Assembly (NCBI GenBank): GCA_024236055.1
Contig: JACKLF010000002.1
Coordinates: 310,001 to 374,000 of the forward strand
Direction: 5' to 3'
Length of the DNA stretch: 64,000 nucleotides
Origin: Alphaproteobacteria bacterium
Lineage (GTDB): Bacteria > Pseudomonadota > Alphaproteobacteria > Micropepsales > Micropepsaceae
Shown here: in pieces, positions 16,948 to 26,081 of the stretch
Layout: every line of letters begins with the position of its first letter
Numbering within the stretch: the first letter of the stretch is position 1
Translations under genes and position numbers: made by a program
Notes under the pieces: model-generated
The model's input: the letters and a program-made list of their open reading frames with translations, nothing else
Databases searched by the model: none
Told to the model about the DNA's origin: nothing

Positions 16948-18129
16948 TCAGGGGTGCAACCAAAGCCCGGCCAGGCTGGCCGCCCCGGCGCAAAAGGCCA
17001 CCGCCGCCCAGGCCGGTCCCTTCAGCCGCAGCAGCGCCAGCGCCGCCAGCGCGATCCCCGCATCCAGCGGCGAAAAGATCGCACTGGTGATTACCGGCGA
17101 CCACAGCGCCGCCGCCAAAAGGCCGACCACCGCCGCATTGATCCCTGCCAGCCCGGCCTGCAACCGGGGATGATGCGCCACCGCCTGCCACAGCGGCCAG
17201 CCGCCCGCCACCAGCAGCAGCGACGGCAGATAGATGGCGACAAGGCACAACAGCGCCGTGCCGATCGCCCCAGCCGCCCCGCCGGCGCCGCCGATCGCCG
17301 CGCCCAGATAGGCGGCAAACGAGAACAGCGGTCCCGGCATCGCCTGGGCCGCGCCATAGCCCGCCATGAAGCCGGATTCGCCCAGCCAGCCGGGTGTCAC
17401 CACCGCCTGCTGCAACAGCGGCAGCACCACATGGCCGCCGCCGAACACCAGCGCGCCGGACCGGTAGAAGGATGCGAACAGGCCCAGCCGCGAATCCGGC
17501 ACCGCCAGCAGCGGCAGCCCGAGCAGCAGCACGAAGAACAGCGCCAGCAGCAGCCCGGCATGGCGCGGTGCGGCCACCGCGATGACGCCTTGCATGGACG
17601 CCCGGAAGAACAGCGCGCCCAGCAGCGCGCCAACACCAATCGCCGCAAGCTGGCCGACGCTTACCGGCACGGCCAGCACCAGCGCCGCCGCGCCAGCCGC
17701 CAGCGCCAGGCGCGGCAGGTCCGGCGTCAAACGGCGTCCCATGCTCCACACCGCATCGGCCACCACCGCCACCGCCGCGATCTTCAGCCCATGCAGCCAG
17801 GGCGCATCGCCCAGCCCTTGCCCCACCAACAGCGCAAAGCCGATCATCAACAGGGCCGATGGCAGGGTGAAGGCGATCCAGGCCGCGATCAGCCCGCCGG
17901 TCCCGGCGCGGCGCTGGCCCAGCACCATCGCCACCTGGCTGGAGGCAGGCCCCGGCAGGAACTGGCAGAAGCCGACGATCACGCCATAGGCTTCATCGTC
18001 CAGCCAGCGGCGGCGCGCGACAAAGGCTTCGCGGAAATAGCCCAGATGCGCCACCGGCCCGCCAAAGCTGGTCAGGCCCAGACGCAGGAAGACCCAGAAG
18101 ACCTCGCCAATCGCCCCCAGGCCGGTCAT
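16948..18129 (-). CDS. chrA: chromate transporter ChrA (long, two-domain form)
   Basis: 393-residue inner-membrane protein of the CHR family, which exports chromate and contributes to resistance. Two homologous halves each have about five to six hydrophobic segments: the first contains SFGGPVAHLGYFREAFV and FCQFLPGPASSQVA, the second FGGGHVVLPLLQQAVV and GYGAAQAMPGPLFSFAAYLG. Both sets of GGP and PGP motifs are kept, marking the fused long-chain ChrA. It shares a four-base overlap with the upstream CcdC-like gene. No ChrB regulator is adjacent. Confidence 0.92.
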   Translation of the reverse strand: MTGLGAIGEVFWVFLRLGLTSFGGPVAHLGYFREAFVARRRWLDDEAYGVIVGFCQFLPGPASSQVAMVLGQRRAGTGGLIAAWIAFTLPSALLMIGFALLVGQGLGDAPWLHGLKIAAVAVVADAVWSMGRRLTPDLPRLALAAGAAALVLAVPVSVGQLAAIGVGALLGALFFRASMQGVIAVAAPRHAGLLLALFFVLLLGLPLLAVPDSRLGLFASFYRSGALVFGGGHVVLPLLQQAVVTPGWLGESGFMAGYGAAQAMPGPLFSFAAYLGAAIGGAGGAAGAIGTALLCLVAIYLPSLLLVAGGWPLWQAVAHHPRLQAGLAGINAAVVGLLAAALWSPVITSAIFSPLDAGIALAALALLRLKGPAWAAVAFCAGAASLAGLWLHP

Positions 18130-18668
18130 TGCGTCTTGGAAGCCGCCATCACGCGGCGCGCGCGGACGAACATTTCCACGCTGCGCACCGAAAACAGAAA
18201 GACGCTGAACACGATCGACGCATCGGTGATCAGCACAAGATCCAGGTGCCAGGCCTCGGCCTCCAGCGCCGCGCCATAGCGCAGGCCCATCCGCATGACG
18301 ATCAGCGCCACCAGAACCAGCATCGCCGCCTGCCCGCCCTTCACCATCAGCGTGCCGTCCTCGGGATGCACATCAATCGCCATGGTGCGGCCCCAGTACC
18401 AGCCGGCCACCGCACCCAGGAATGCAGCGACGGCAAGCACGGCGCCATTGCCCGGCGTCAGCGCCAGCGTCGCGCCGGCCCCATGCGCGCCAAGCTGTGG
18501 CGCCGCCAACGCAATGCCCCCCAGGACCAGGAAGATCACCGGCCGTATCCACAACAGGTTCAGCTTCAGCGGACGCGCCCGGCTCATCCGCCGCATGCGG
18601 AAATAGAGCACCGGCATCAGCACCAGCAGGGGCACGACAATGGTGGCGGGATTGTTCGCGGCGGTCAT
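18126..18668 (-). CDS. CcdC-like (DUF1453) multi-pass membrane protein
   Basis: 180-residue membrane protein with about five hydrophobic segments (for example VVPLLVLMPVLYF, PVIFLVLGGIALAAP and GAVLAVAAFLGAVAGWYW). The motif RMRRMSRARPLKLNLLW after the first helix and GRTMAIDVHPEDGTLMVKGG in the middle match the CcdC/DUF1453 family as I know it. In Bacillus CcdC lies in a cytochrome c maturation cluster; here no such genes are near. It overlaps chrA by four bases, implying one transcript. Confidence 0.65.
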   Translation of the reverse strand: MTAANNPATIVVPLLVLMPVLYFRMRRMSRARPLKLNLLWIRPVIFLVLGGIALAAPQLGAHGAGATLALTPGNGAVLAVAAFLGAVAGWYWGRTMAIDVHPEDGTLMVKGGQAAMLVLVALIVMRMGLRYGAALEAEAWHLDLVLITDASIVFSVFLFSVRSVEMFVRARRVMAASKTQ

Positions 18669-18689
18669 GGAGAAATCCTGCCCGGAATA

Positions 18690-19028
18690 TTACACGATCG
18701 GCTCGTCCACGAAAGCGCGGCCCTGCCGGTCCTCGATCTCCACGATCCAAAGATCGGGATCGAACGACACCTGCCTGTCGCACCACTGGCCGGCCCGCGC
18801 CTCGTCGGTCCAGCCGCCCAATGGCTGGCCCCACACCAGCGCGCCTTTCGCGTCGCGCGTCTGGTTCAGCACCAGCACACTGCCATCCAGCTTCGCCACT
18901 TTTATGATGACCGCGCCCGCTTCCTCCGCGCCGCTGCGAACAACGAAGGCGCTGGCGCCTTCCACCTGGACCCGGCGGATCAGTGCGCGCACGAATATGC
19001 CGGCCTTCAAGCGTGGAGCTGGAATCAC
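18690..19028 (-). CDS. DUF1491 family protein
   Basis: 112-residue soluble protein. LKAGIFVRALIRRVQVEGASAF near the N-terminus and DLWIVEIEDRQGRAF near the C-terminus are characteristic of DUF1491, a small alphaproteobacterial family of unknown function. It lies 21 bp upstream of the CcdC-like and chrA genes in the same direction and may lead that operon. Confidence 0.78.
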   Translation of the reverse strand: MIPAPRLKAGIFVRALIRRVQVEGASAFVVRSGAEEAGAVIIKVAKLDGSVLVLNQTRDAKGALVWGQPLGGWTDEARAGQWCDRQVSFDPDLWIVEIEDRQGRAFVDEPIV

Positions 19029-19138
19029 ACTGCGATCCTATATCCTATTATCGCTACCACCCAAACCGGGGGTGAAGGCTCATGACAGGCTCTGTGGAAT
19101 GCTTAATATAAAGTCAGATTGCGTAACAAAGTACCCTA

Positions 19139-19675
19139 GTGAAATTCAGAAGAACGCACGCAGAGCGCATACTCTCAGGGTTGGAAATCTCCCCGCGCAG
19201 CAAACGAATGGCCTCCTACTGGCTTTCGCTTTGGGACGGTGACATCCCGCCATCACGCAAGGCCATCGCGCCGGTCGACATAAAGCCGCTTCTGCCGGGC
19301 ATCATCTTCTTTCAATTCAATGCGGACCGCTCGGTCAGCGTGCGCATGGCCGGAACCGATTTCTGTACGCTGCTGAACCGCGAACTCACAGGAACCGACT
19401 GGCTTTCGGTCACGCCACACGGCGACCGGGACATGCGGCTGGATGTCTTTTCCCGCATCGCCCATGGCGCCATCGGATTCAACCGGTGGCGTTTCCCGCG
19501 GCGGCTGTTCGGCACGGTCGCATGCGAAAAGCTGCTGCTGCCGCTGTGCGCGGACGATCGAGGACCTGCGATCCTGGGCTTCGTCGACTGGTCCGAATTG
19601 CGCATGAGCATGGCAGCGCCGCCCAGCCTGTCCACGATACCGCCACCGGCCGTTGCCGGATCCATCATCGAATAA
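19139..19675 (+). CDS. PAS-domain protein (PAS_5 type)
   Basis: 178-residue protein. The region from about residue 24 to 150 fits the alphaproteobacterial PAS_5 family (SKRMASYWLSLWDGDIPPSR, then LLPGIIFFQFNADRSVSVRMAGT). Such proteins are short stand-alone sensory or adaptor domains with no output module. The GTG at 19139 gives the longest plausible reading; an ATG at 19208 is an alternative and neither has a good ribosome-binding site. A small winged-helix gene follows 59 bp downstream. Confidence 0.7.
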   Translation: MKFRRTHAERILSGLEISPRSKRMASYWLSLWDGDIPPSRKAIAPVDIKPLLPGIIFFQFNADRSVSVRMAGTDFCTLLNRELTGTDWLSVTPHGDRDMRLDVFSRIAHGAIGFNRWRFPRRLFGTVACEKLLLPLCADDRGPAILGFVDWSELRMSMAAPPSLSTIPPPAVAGSIIE

Positions 19676-19734
19676 AGAGGTCTGATGTTGCGAACCAGAC
19701 TGTGTTGCATTCGTTCGGAGCAAAGGGGGACCGC

Positions 19735-20238
19735 GTGAACCAGAATTCGCAGGAGGAACAGAATGACGATTCCCACCCCCAACACAGCGAGCAGGAACGC
19801 GCCAAGATCATCGCACGCCTGACCTGGCGCTACATGCTCACCATCATGGGCGAAGGCATGAAGCACACGCCTCTCGACCCCATCGATCACATGCTCGCCC
19901 TTGTGATCTGCACCGCAAATCTTTCCCATATCGATTCCAGTCCCGACCTCAGCCGTGAATATGCCGACACGATCGAACCGGACCCGATCCGCCGGGGCGT
20001 CAGCCGCGGCGTGATCGCGCGCGCCTTGTCAATGCCGGCCGAAACCGTGCGCCGCCGTCTCAACGCCCTCATCAAGGCGGAAATCCTGGCGGAGCGCGAT
20101 GACGGGCTGATCCTGCGCGCCGAAAACCCCCTGCGCATCGGCGCGCGCCAGGATCTTTGGAAATTCCACGCCCGGCAGTTCGAGCGCCTGCTGCGCGAAC
20201 TGCGCCTGCGCGGCATCACCTTCGACGAACGGCGCTAG
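19735..20238 (+). CDS. small winged-helix DNA-binding protein
   Basis: 167-residue protein. AAGGGGGACC precedes the GTG at 19735, which is preferred over longer in-frame readings. Residues about 90–130 (RGVSRGVIARALSMPAETVRRRLNALI, shown in parts) form a helix-turn-helix followed by a wing (EILAERDDGLILR), as in MarR/GntR-like regulators. The N-terminal part (DPIDHMLALVICTANLSHID) is helical. No effector domain is recognised. It ends four bases inside the stop of the convergent DUF4336 gene. Confidence 0.65.
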   Translation: MNQNSQEEQNDDSHPQHSEQERAKIIARLTWRYMLTIMGEGMKHTPLDPIDHMLALVICTANLSHIDSSPDLSREYADTIEPDPIRRGVSRGVIARALSMPAETVRRRLNALIKAEILAERDDGLILRAENPLRIGARQDLWKFHARQFERLLRELRLRGITFDERR

Positions 20239-20978
20239 CGCATCGCCCAGTCGAAGGCCCGCGCCAGTTGCTGCGCGCCGTCCCGGTCATACCAGCGGCC
20301 ATGCGCCAGGATCACCCGCTCGGCCGGCCAGGACAGCATCCGCGCCACGCCCGCGCGCAACTGGCGGCGATGGCGCCAGAAACTCATCCGCATGTCATAG
20401 GGCGCGCTGCCGTCCGGGTCGGTGACATGGGACACGCGCATGATCCAGCGCAACAGCGGCGACTTCACCCGCGCGGCTTCGAAGTTCTCGATCAGGTCGG
20501 TCAGGATCACGGTCCGGCTGGCATGGTGAAAGAAATCGCATTCGGTCAGCAGCCCGCCGGGGATCAGCACCTGGTCCATCTCGCCCTGCCACCCCGGCGG
20601 CGGCACGTCGCCCAACACGGCATCGACAGCCAGCGGGCGTTTGGCCTTTTGCGCCAGTCCTGGCACGGCATGTACCACAGCCCCGGCAAAGCGCGCCTTC
20701 CAGTCGGGCACATACCAGTAGTGCAGGCTGTTGGGCGCGATCAGATGCGCCACCGGCCCCAGCGCCGCGACCTGGTCCATCAGCCCGGCGTCCGGCGCGA
20801 TGGGCGAATGCACGAACAGATCGCCGTTCGCCAGGCGCACCACGGTCATGCGGGTGGAAAAGGGCAGTTTCAGCCCCAGATAGTCCATGGCGATTTCAGG
20901 CCCGTCGGCGATCCAGATATCGGGCGCCACGGGTTTGAGAACATTCAGCGGCGAATAGGGAATGTAAGCCTCGGCCAT
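20235..20978 (-). CDS. DUF4336 protein, metallo-beta-lactamase-like fold
   Basis: 247-residue soluble protein. APDIWIADGPEIAMDYLGLKL and NGDLFVHSPIAPDAGLMDQVAALGPV at the N-terminus, NSLHYWYVPDWKARFAGA in the middle and VILAHGRWY near the end are typical of DUF4336. The family has the outline of a metallo-beta-lactamase fold but lacks the classical HxHxDH motif, so hydrolase activity is unproven. It stands alone, convergent with the winged-helix gene. Confidence 0.72.
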   Translation of the reverse strand: MAEAYIPYSPLNVLKPVAPDIWIADGPEIAMDYLGLKLPFSTRMTVVRLANGDLFVHSPIAPDAGLMDQVAALGPVAHLIAPNSLHYWYVPDWKARFAGAVVHAVPGLAQKAKRPLAVDAVLGDVPPPGWQGEMDQVLIPGGLLTECDFFHHASRTVILTDLIENFEAARVKSPLLRWIMRVSHVTDPDGSAPYDMRMSFWRHRRQLRAGVARMLSWPAERVILAHGRWYDRDGAQQLARAFDWAMR

Positions 20979-21037
20979 GCGCGCAGACTAGGACGGCGCA
21001 CCGCGCCTGTCACATCGTCATCGGCAAAACTTCTGTG

Positions 21038-22846
21038 TCAGGAGGCAGCGCGAAAGCGCAGGATCTTCGCGGTGTTCAGCCGCTCGCCCGCGCCATCCAC
21101 CGCCGCATGCGGCAGGCGCACGCTGACCGTGGTGCCCTCGCCCAGCACCGAATGCAGTTCGGCCTCGCCGCCATGCATCGCCGCCAGCGCCTTGACCAGC
21201 GCCAGGCCCAGCCCGGTGCCTTCCTTGCCCCGCGTCTCGGCGCCTTCGACCTGTTCGAAGGGCTGGCCCAGCCGCTTGAGGTCGTCGGCGGAAATGCCGG
21301 TGCCGGTATCGCTGACGCTGAGCACCACGCCCTGGGGCGTGGCCTCCACCGCGATGCGCACCTCGCCGCCCGGCGGCGTGTATTTGACGCCATTGGACAG
21401 AAGATTGACCAGTATCTGCTTGACCGCGCGGCGGTCGGCGAAAATCTGCCGTGCCTGCGGCGCGACATGCTGGACCAGGCCCACGCCAGCGCGCTCGGCC
21501 GGCATGGTCAGGAAGCGCACCGCGCTGTCGACCACATCGCCCAGCTCGAACAGTTCCTCGGCCAGTTCGAACTTGCCCGCCTCGATCTTGGACATGTCCA
21601 GCACCGAGTTGATCAGGTCCAGAAGATGGGTGCCCGATTCATGGATCAGCCGCGAATATTCCTGATAGCGCGGCCCGATCGTGCCGAACATTTCGCGGTT
21701 CATCACTTCGGAAAAGCCGATGATCGCGTTCAGCGGCGTGCGAAGTTCGTGGCTCATATTGGCCAGGAAGCGGCTCTTGGCGCGGCTGGCGGCCAGGGCA
21801 GCGTCGCGCGCCTCCACCAATGCCCGCTCCTGGGCCTTGCGCTCGGTGATGTCGCGGGTCACCGCCACGATGTCGCCGCCCGCCCCCCGTTCCATGCCTT
21901 GGCCAGGACGGCAGCGGATCTCGGCCCAGACGTGATGGCCGTCCTTGTGGCGCAGGCGCACCTGTGCCTCGCCCAGCCGGCCGAAGTAACTGGCCTCCAT
22001 CAGCGCGGACTGCACGGCGGCGAGATCGTCGGGATGCACCAGCTCGGCCGGCGCCAGGCCGACGATTTCTTCCGGCGCGCGGCCCAGCAGCGCATGGGTG
22101 GCCGGGCTGGCAAAGCAAACACAGCCATCCGAGGAATGGCGCGTGATCAGGTCCATCGAATTGTCGGCCAGGAAACGGTACATGGCCGCGCCCTGTGCGG
22201 CAGCCGCATCGGCGGCGCGCTGGCGATCCTGCGCGGCGGCGGCGATCAGCACCGCCTGCACCAGCGCTCCCAGCCCCGACACCGCATAGAGCGCCCAGCC
22301 CGGCATCGCGCCGGGCAGCAACAGGCGCGAGGCGGGCAGCGCACTCAGCGCCTCCAGCACCACCACCATCATCAGCGCCGCTCCGGCAATCAGCCCGGCG
22401 CGCATCACCGCGGGATTGGAGCGTCCATCATGGGCGCCCGCCAGCGCCGCTTCCGCCGGTACCAGCGCGAACCAGATCAGCAGCGGCGACGACAGCCCGC
22501 CGGTCAGCGCCGTCAGGTAGCCGATCAGCACCGCAAACAGGCCCAGCCCCATCTGTTCCAGAACCGCCAGCGGCAGCCGCGTCAGGCCCAATAGCGCCAG
22601 AAGCGCGGGCGCCATCAGCCCGGCCAGCGCGAGCGCCTCGGCCAGGTCCGGCCTGCCGATCAGCCCGAAAAAGCCCAGCCCCAGCACCGTGCCCACCGCG
22701 CCCTTGGCGGCCTGCACCGCCATGAAGCGGCGGCGCTGTCCGTCGCCACCGGCAAAAGCCCGGTCTGGAAAATGCCTGTCTGGAAATTGATGAAACACGC
22801 CAGCCTTAACCCCGGAACCAGCCCCCGGGACCATCCCGGGAATCAT
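21038..22846 (-). CDS. membrane PAS sensor histidine kinase, DivJ-like architecture
   Basis: Up to 602 residues. Five to six hydrophobic helices (about 50–215) precede a PAS/PAC unit (about 222–345, ending DIVAVTRDITERKAQE), a HisKA dimerisation domain with MSHELRTPLNAIIG (His366) and a HATPase domain with N box (ILVNLLSNGVKYT), G1 (VSDTGTGIS) and G2 (GKEGTGLGLALVKAL). The layout and size match the DivJ/PleC class of cell-cycle kinases, but orthology cannot be settled by eye. The start is uncertain: ATG at 22846 gives the full frame, ATG at 22723 lies just before the first helix. It is divergent from the second kinase gene. Confidence 0.85.
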   Translation of the reverse strand: MIPGMVPGAGSGVKAGVFHQFPDRHFPDRAFAGGDGQRRRFMAVQAAKGAVGTVLGLGFFGLIGRPDLAEALALAGLMAPALLALLGLTRLPLAVLEQMGLGLFAVLIGYLTALTGGLSSPLLIWFALVPAEAALAGAHDGRSNPAVMRAGLIAGAALMMVVVLEALSALPASRLLLPGAMPGWALYAVSGLGALVQAVLIAAAAQDRQRAADAAAAQGAAMYRFLADNSMDLITRHSSDGCVCFASPATHALLGRAPEEIVGLAPAELVHPDDLAAVQSALMEASYFGRLGEAQVRLRHKDGHHVWAEIRCRPGQGMERGAGGDIVAVTRDITERKAQERALVEARDAALAASRAKSRFLANMSHELRTPLNAIIGFSEVMNREMFGTIGPRYQEYSRLIHESGTHLLDLINSVLDMSKIEAGKFELAEELFELGDVVDSAVRFLTMPAERAGVGLVQHVAPQARQIFADRRAVKQILVNLLSNGVKYTPPGGEVRIAVEATPQGVVLSVSDTGTGISADDLKRLGQPFEQVEGAETRGKEGTGLGLALVKALAAMHGGEAELHSVLGEGTTVSVRLPHAAVDGAGERLNTAKILRFRAAS

Positions 22847-23067
22847 CCCAAAATCCGATATTCGCAGTCTCGGCCCCTACCCTTAACGAAGTTTGAACAA
22901 CGGTTCCGGCCGGTCAGATATTCACAACCATTGTGGCAGCCTTCCTGCGGCAGCCGGCAGCGCAGCCCTAACCAATCGGAAACCCGAAAGGCGCAAACTG
23001 AGTCATTCCGGGCCCAAAGACCCGGGTTGCGGCGTTTGCGGCTGCAAATGGTGGTTCCGGGGCAGCG

Positions 23068-24651
23068 ATGACAGGAGTGACCGCACAGGCAGAGCATCCA
23101 TTTGCCGGGGCTGAGGCCCTGTTGCCGATGCTCGACACGCTGCGCGTGGCACTGACCGTCTTCGATGCGGACGGGCATCTTACCTATGCCAATGCCCATC
23201 TGGGCTATCTGTTCGCATCCCTGCCGCCTGTGCCGCGCCTGATCGGAACCAGTCATGCCGCGCTGATGGGCCTGGTGATCGCGGGCGGCGAAATCGACGA
23301 GGCCGAACTGGCCGACGGGCCCGAGGCTTTCATTGCCGCCTGCCGCGAACAGCTCAGGCCCGGCAATTATGCGCCGCGCGACATCGCCCTGCGCGGCCAT
23401 CGCATCGTCGAGGTCAAGGCGCGTCATGCGCCCTGCGGTTCGGCCATCCTGTTGTGGAGCGACGTCACCCAGGCGCGCGACCAGTTCGCCCGGCTGGAGG
23501 AAGCGGTCTCGCTGTCCGCCGACGCCTTCGCCTTCTACGACCGCAAGGACCGGCTGGTGATGGCCAATGCACTTTATGCCGATTTCGTCGGCAGGCCGCT
23601 GGACACGCTCCATGGCTGCTCCTTCGAGGAAATCGTCACCCAGGTGGCACGCACCGGCCGCATTCTGCTGGACGAGGCTCCGGATAGCTGGCTGAAGCGC
23701 CGCCTGGAAAGCCACGCCACCCCGGCCGGCCACCTGACCGTCACCACCGATGAAGGCCGCGCCTTCCTGGTGCGCGACCGGGCCACGCCCGACGGCGGGC
23801 GCGCGGTCATTTTCACCGACATCACCGACCGGGTGCGCGCCGAAACCGCCCTGGCCGAACAGGAAGGCGCGCTGGAGCGGTCGCGCGCCGAAGCGCGGCG
23901 GCAGGGCGACTACCTCGCAGATATGACGCGCAGGCTGGACCAGGCCACCCGCCGCGCCGACAGCGCCAAGACCACGCTGCTGCGAACCATGAGCCATGAG
24001 CTCAAGACGCCATTGAACGCGATCCTGGGCTTTTCCGACCTGATGGCGTCGATGGCGGCAAGCCTGTCCACCGAACAGATCCGCGAATATGCCGGGCTGA
24101 TCCGCCAGGGCGGCGCCAACCTGCTCAAGGTCATCAACCAGATCATGGACCTGACCAAGATTTCGGCCGGGCGCTACGACATTCGCCGCGGCGCGGTCGA
24201 TGTGGGCGCGCTGGCCTGGCTGGAGCGCGATACCTTCGCCGAACAGGCATCGGCGCGCGGCATCACCATTGTGGCCGACGGCTGCCCCATCGGCCTGATG
24301 GCCGACGCCGATGAAGCCGTCCTGTCCGCCATGCTGCATGGCCTGATCGACAATGCGGTCTGCCACAGCGCGTCCGGATGCACCGTCACGCTGTCGGCGT
24401 CACGCCGGGGCCGGGAAATCGATCTTTGCGTTCACGACAATGGCCCCGGTGTCGCCGTTGAGGATCTGGAGCGCATTCTTGAGCCGTTCGAACATGCCGG
24501 CCGCGGCGAGGGCGCGCACCATGCCCAGGGCGCAGGCCTGGGCCTGACGCTGATCAAGGCTTTCGCCGAACTGCATGGCGGACGCCTGGAACTGCACAGC
24601 GGCAACGGCCAGGGCTTCAGCGCCCATATCGTTCTGCCCGGGGCGGCCTGA
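23068..24651 (+). CDS. cytoplasmic double-PAS sensor histidine kinase
   Basis: 527 residues without membrane segments. Two PAS-like domains come first (LRVALTVFDADGHLTYANAH, about 25–45; AVSLSADAFAFYDRKDRLVMAN, about 145–165), then a coiled coil (about 255–295), a HisKA domain with MSHELKTPLNAILG (His310) and a HATPase domain with LDNAV-type N box and DNGPGV and GAGLGLTLIKA glycine boxes. No receiver is fused and no cognate regulator is adjacent. It is divergent from the DivJ-like kinase across a 221-bp gap. Confidence 0.85.
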   Translation: MTGVTAQAEHPFAGAEALLPMLDTLRVALTVFDADGHLTYANAHLGYLFASLPPVPRLIGTSHAALMGLVIAGGEIDEAELADGPEAFIAACREQLRPGNYAPRDIALRGHRIVEVKARHAPCGSAILLWSDVTQARDQFARLEEAVSLSADAFAFYDRKDRLVMANALYADFVGRPLDTLHGCSFEEIVTQVARTGRILLDEAPDSWLKRRLESHATPAGHLTVTTDEGRAFLVRDRATPDGGRAVIFTDITDRVRAETALAEQEGALERSRAEARRQGDYLADMTRRLDQATRRADSAKTTLLRTMSHELKTPLNAILGFSDLMASMAASLSTEQIREYAGLIRQGGANLLKVINQIMDLTKISAGRYDIRRGAVDVGALAWLERDTFAEQASARGITIVADGCPIGLMADADEAVLSAMLHGLIDNAVCHSASGCTVTLSASRRGREIDLCVHDNGPGVAVEDLERILEPFEHAGRGEGAHHAQGAGLGLTLIKAFAELHGGRLELHSGNGQGFSAHIVLPGAA

Positions 24652-24954
24652 CCGCCCCCTGTCCGCCATTGCCCGCGCCAAAGCGGGCCGCGCCGCGCCC
24701 TTGCGTACCGATCGATAAAATTTTCCGAAAATTTTATTCGCAAACGGATCAATAACGCCGCGCTTTTGAATCGAAACGCGGCGATCCCGTCAGCCTTGCA
24801 TTTGCGATGGGATCCGAAACGGCCGCTTCGGGGCCGATTAGTTTCAAATTTAGCGAAACACTTCAGCGCCCGGCAGGTGGCAAGGCGTCAGGCTGGTCCC
24901 CGTGCGAAACGCCGGCGTCAACGACACCGGCGCGAACAACGGAAGAGAGTTGCC
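24652..24954. other. 303-bp intergenic region with AT-rich palindrome
   Basis: No convincing gene. It contains a GC hairpin just after the kinase stop (GCCCGC and GCGGGC arms, about 24671–24688, no T run) and an AT-rich perfect palindrome at 24715–24737, annotated separately. GGAAGAGAG before 24955 serves the next gene. Confidence 0.5.
24715..24737. promoter_or_regulatory. AT-rich perfect inverted repeat
   Basis: ATAAAATTTT (24715–24724) and AAAATTTTAT (24728–24737) are perfect inverted 10-bp arms around CCG, in a locally AT-only stretch inside GC-rich DNA. It could be an operator for the small gene at 24955, a nucleoid-protein site or a bidirectional terminator, though it is 64 bp past the kinase stop. 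Nothing in the window names the binding protein. Confidence 0.4.
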
Positions 24955-25260
24955 ATGATTTTCCGGGCCGTATTCTGGATTGGACTTGTGTCGATGTTGA
25001 CGCCGCACGAGCCCAACCTCGGCTTGGGACGCCCGGGCGCCGGCACATTGCAGACACCCCCCTCCATCGTCATGTCCGCCGCAAGCGGTCTCTCGCGGAC
25101 GGGTCATGATTGTGGTTCTGCATGTGCCGGTGGCCTCGGCCTTCTGCAATGGATGGGATTGGGCCCGCAGGGCAGCGTCGCCGAAGGTCTTGCCGACGTG
25201 AAGGCCCAGATCGACGCCGATATCGCCGCGCGCGCGCAGGCCCGGCAACAGAGACTTTGA
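24955..25260 (+). CDS. small membrane-anchored or exported protein, DUF5330-like
   Basis: 101-residue protein. One N-terminal hydrophobic segment (IFRAVFWIGLVSMLTP) is followed by EPNLGLGRPG and a low-complexity region, with two Cys (CGSAC, about residues 53–57) and a helical C-terminus. The FW-x-GLV-x-x-L-x-P pattern resembles small alphaproteobacterial DUF5330 proteins, but this is a weak resemblance. A good ribosome-binding site (GGAAGAGAG) precedes the ATG. Function unknown. Confidence 0.55.
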   Translation: MIFRAVFWIGLVSMLTPHEPNLGLGRPGAGTLQTPPSIVMSAASGLSRTGHDCGSACAGGLGLLQWMGLGPQGSVAEGLADVKAQIDADIAARAQARQQRL

Positions 25261-25292
25261 ACCATCAGGGCCTTGTGGGCGTTGGGCGCAGC

Positions 25293-26081
25293 CTAATCCT
25301 CCATTGACCAGGCGCGCATCCGCGCCGAACCGGCCACCACATCGAAGCCGTAATGGGCCGCCAGCCGGTCCAGCGCGATGGTCAGCACAACACGCGCCGA
25401 GCGCCGCGCCCAGCCGCGCGCCGCTTCCACCTGCTCCAGTGGCGTCAGGTGGCAGCAGACATCAAAGAGCAGGTCGCCAAGCCCGGGCCCGGCGGCCTGC
25501 ATCGCATGACCCAGCCGCTGGCGCGCGGCGATCGCCACATCGCTGACCGTGTCATGCGCGCCGCCGCGTGCGCCCATCACCACCGGCGCGCTCCAGTCCA
25601 CGCCCATGCGCGGGCTCAACTGGCCCAGCGTAAAGTCCCGGCGCAGCCTTTCGCCCGCCGCGAACTGGCGATCATCGACAAGCCCGCGGAATTTCAGCCG
25701 CGCCAAGGGCGATTCCGCCATGTTGGTCTGCACGGACCGGGCAACCCCGTCCTCGTCCAGGCGCCCGGCCTGCATCAGCCGGTGTTGGGCGGCAAAACCG
25801 TCGGCGCCGCCGCGCGCCAGCAGCGCCCGCCCCGCGGGCGCGATCACATGGCGGCCCGGCCCATCGGGCTGGATCCAGTCCAGGGCCGCGAAATGGGCGA
25901 CCAGATCGGCAGCGACGATGACACGGCTGGCGGCCGCCGACGCCGGGCTGCGCGCCACCGCATGCACGGCCCCGCGCGCGAACAGAACCTGCCGCGCCCC
26001 AGCCAGGCGGCGCAGTATCCGCCGGCCTTCCTGCTCGATCTCCCGCTCGGTGCGGCGGCAGGCTTCCCGCATGGCACTCAT
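25293..26081 (-). CDS. DUF6456 protein
   Basis: 262-residue protein. The C-terminal half contains ESPLARLKFRG, QFAAGERLRRDFTLGQLSPR and LSDVAIAARQRL-like sequence, the signature of DUF6456. The N-terminal half resembles a winged-helix region (VAADLVAHFAALDWIQPDGPGRHV, read in parts). The stop of the DnaA-domain gene overlaps its start (ATGA at 26078–26081), so the two are coupled and probably act together in DNA binding. The family's function is not established to my knowledge. Confidence 0.75.
   Translation of the reverse strand: MSAMREACRRTEREIEQEGRRILRRLAGARQVLFARGAVHAVARSPASAAASRVIVAADLVAHFAALDWIQPDGPGRHVIAPAGRALLARGGADGFAAQHRLMQAGRLDEDGVARSVQTNMAESPLARLKFRGLVDDRQFAAGERLRRDFTLGQLSPRMGVDWSAPVVMGARGGAHDTVSDVAIAARQRLGHAMQAAGPGLGDLLFDVCCHLTPLEQVEAARGWARRSARVVLTIALDRLAAHYGFDVVAGSARMRAWSMED

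Noticed and set aside
15376..18279. 967-codon plus-strand reading opposite prfC and chrA
   Set aside because: Crosses two well supported genes and consists of low-complexity His/Gln/Arg text typical of antisense frames.
21038..22594. Plus-strand 519-codon reading opposite the first kinase
   Set aside because: Antisense of HisKA/HATPase coding sequence with no own motif.
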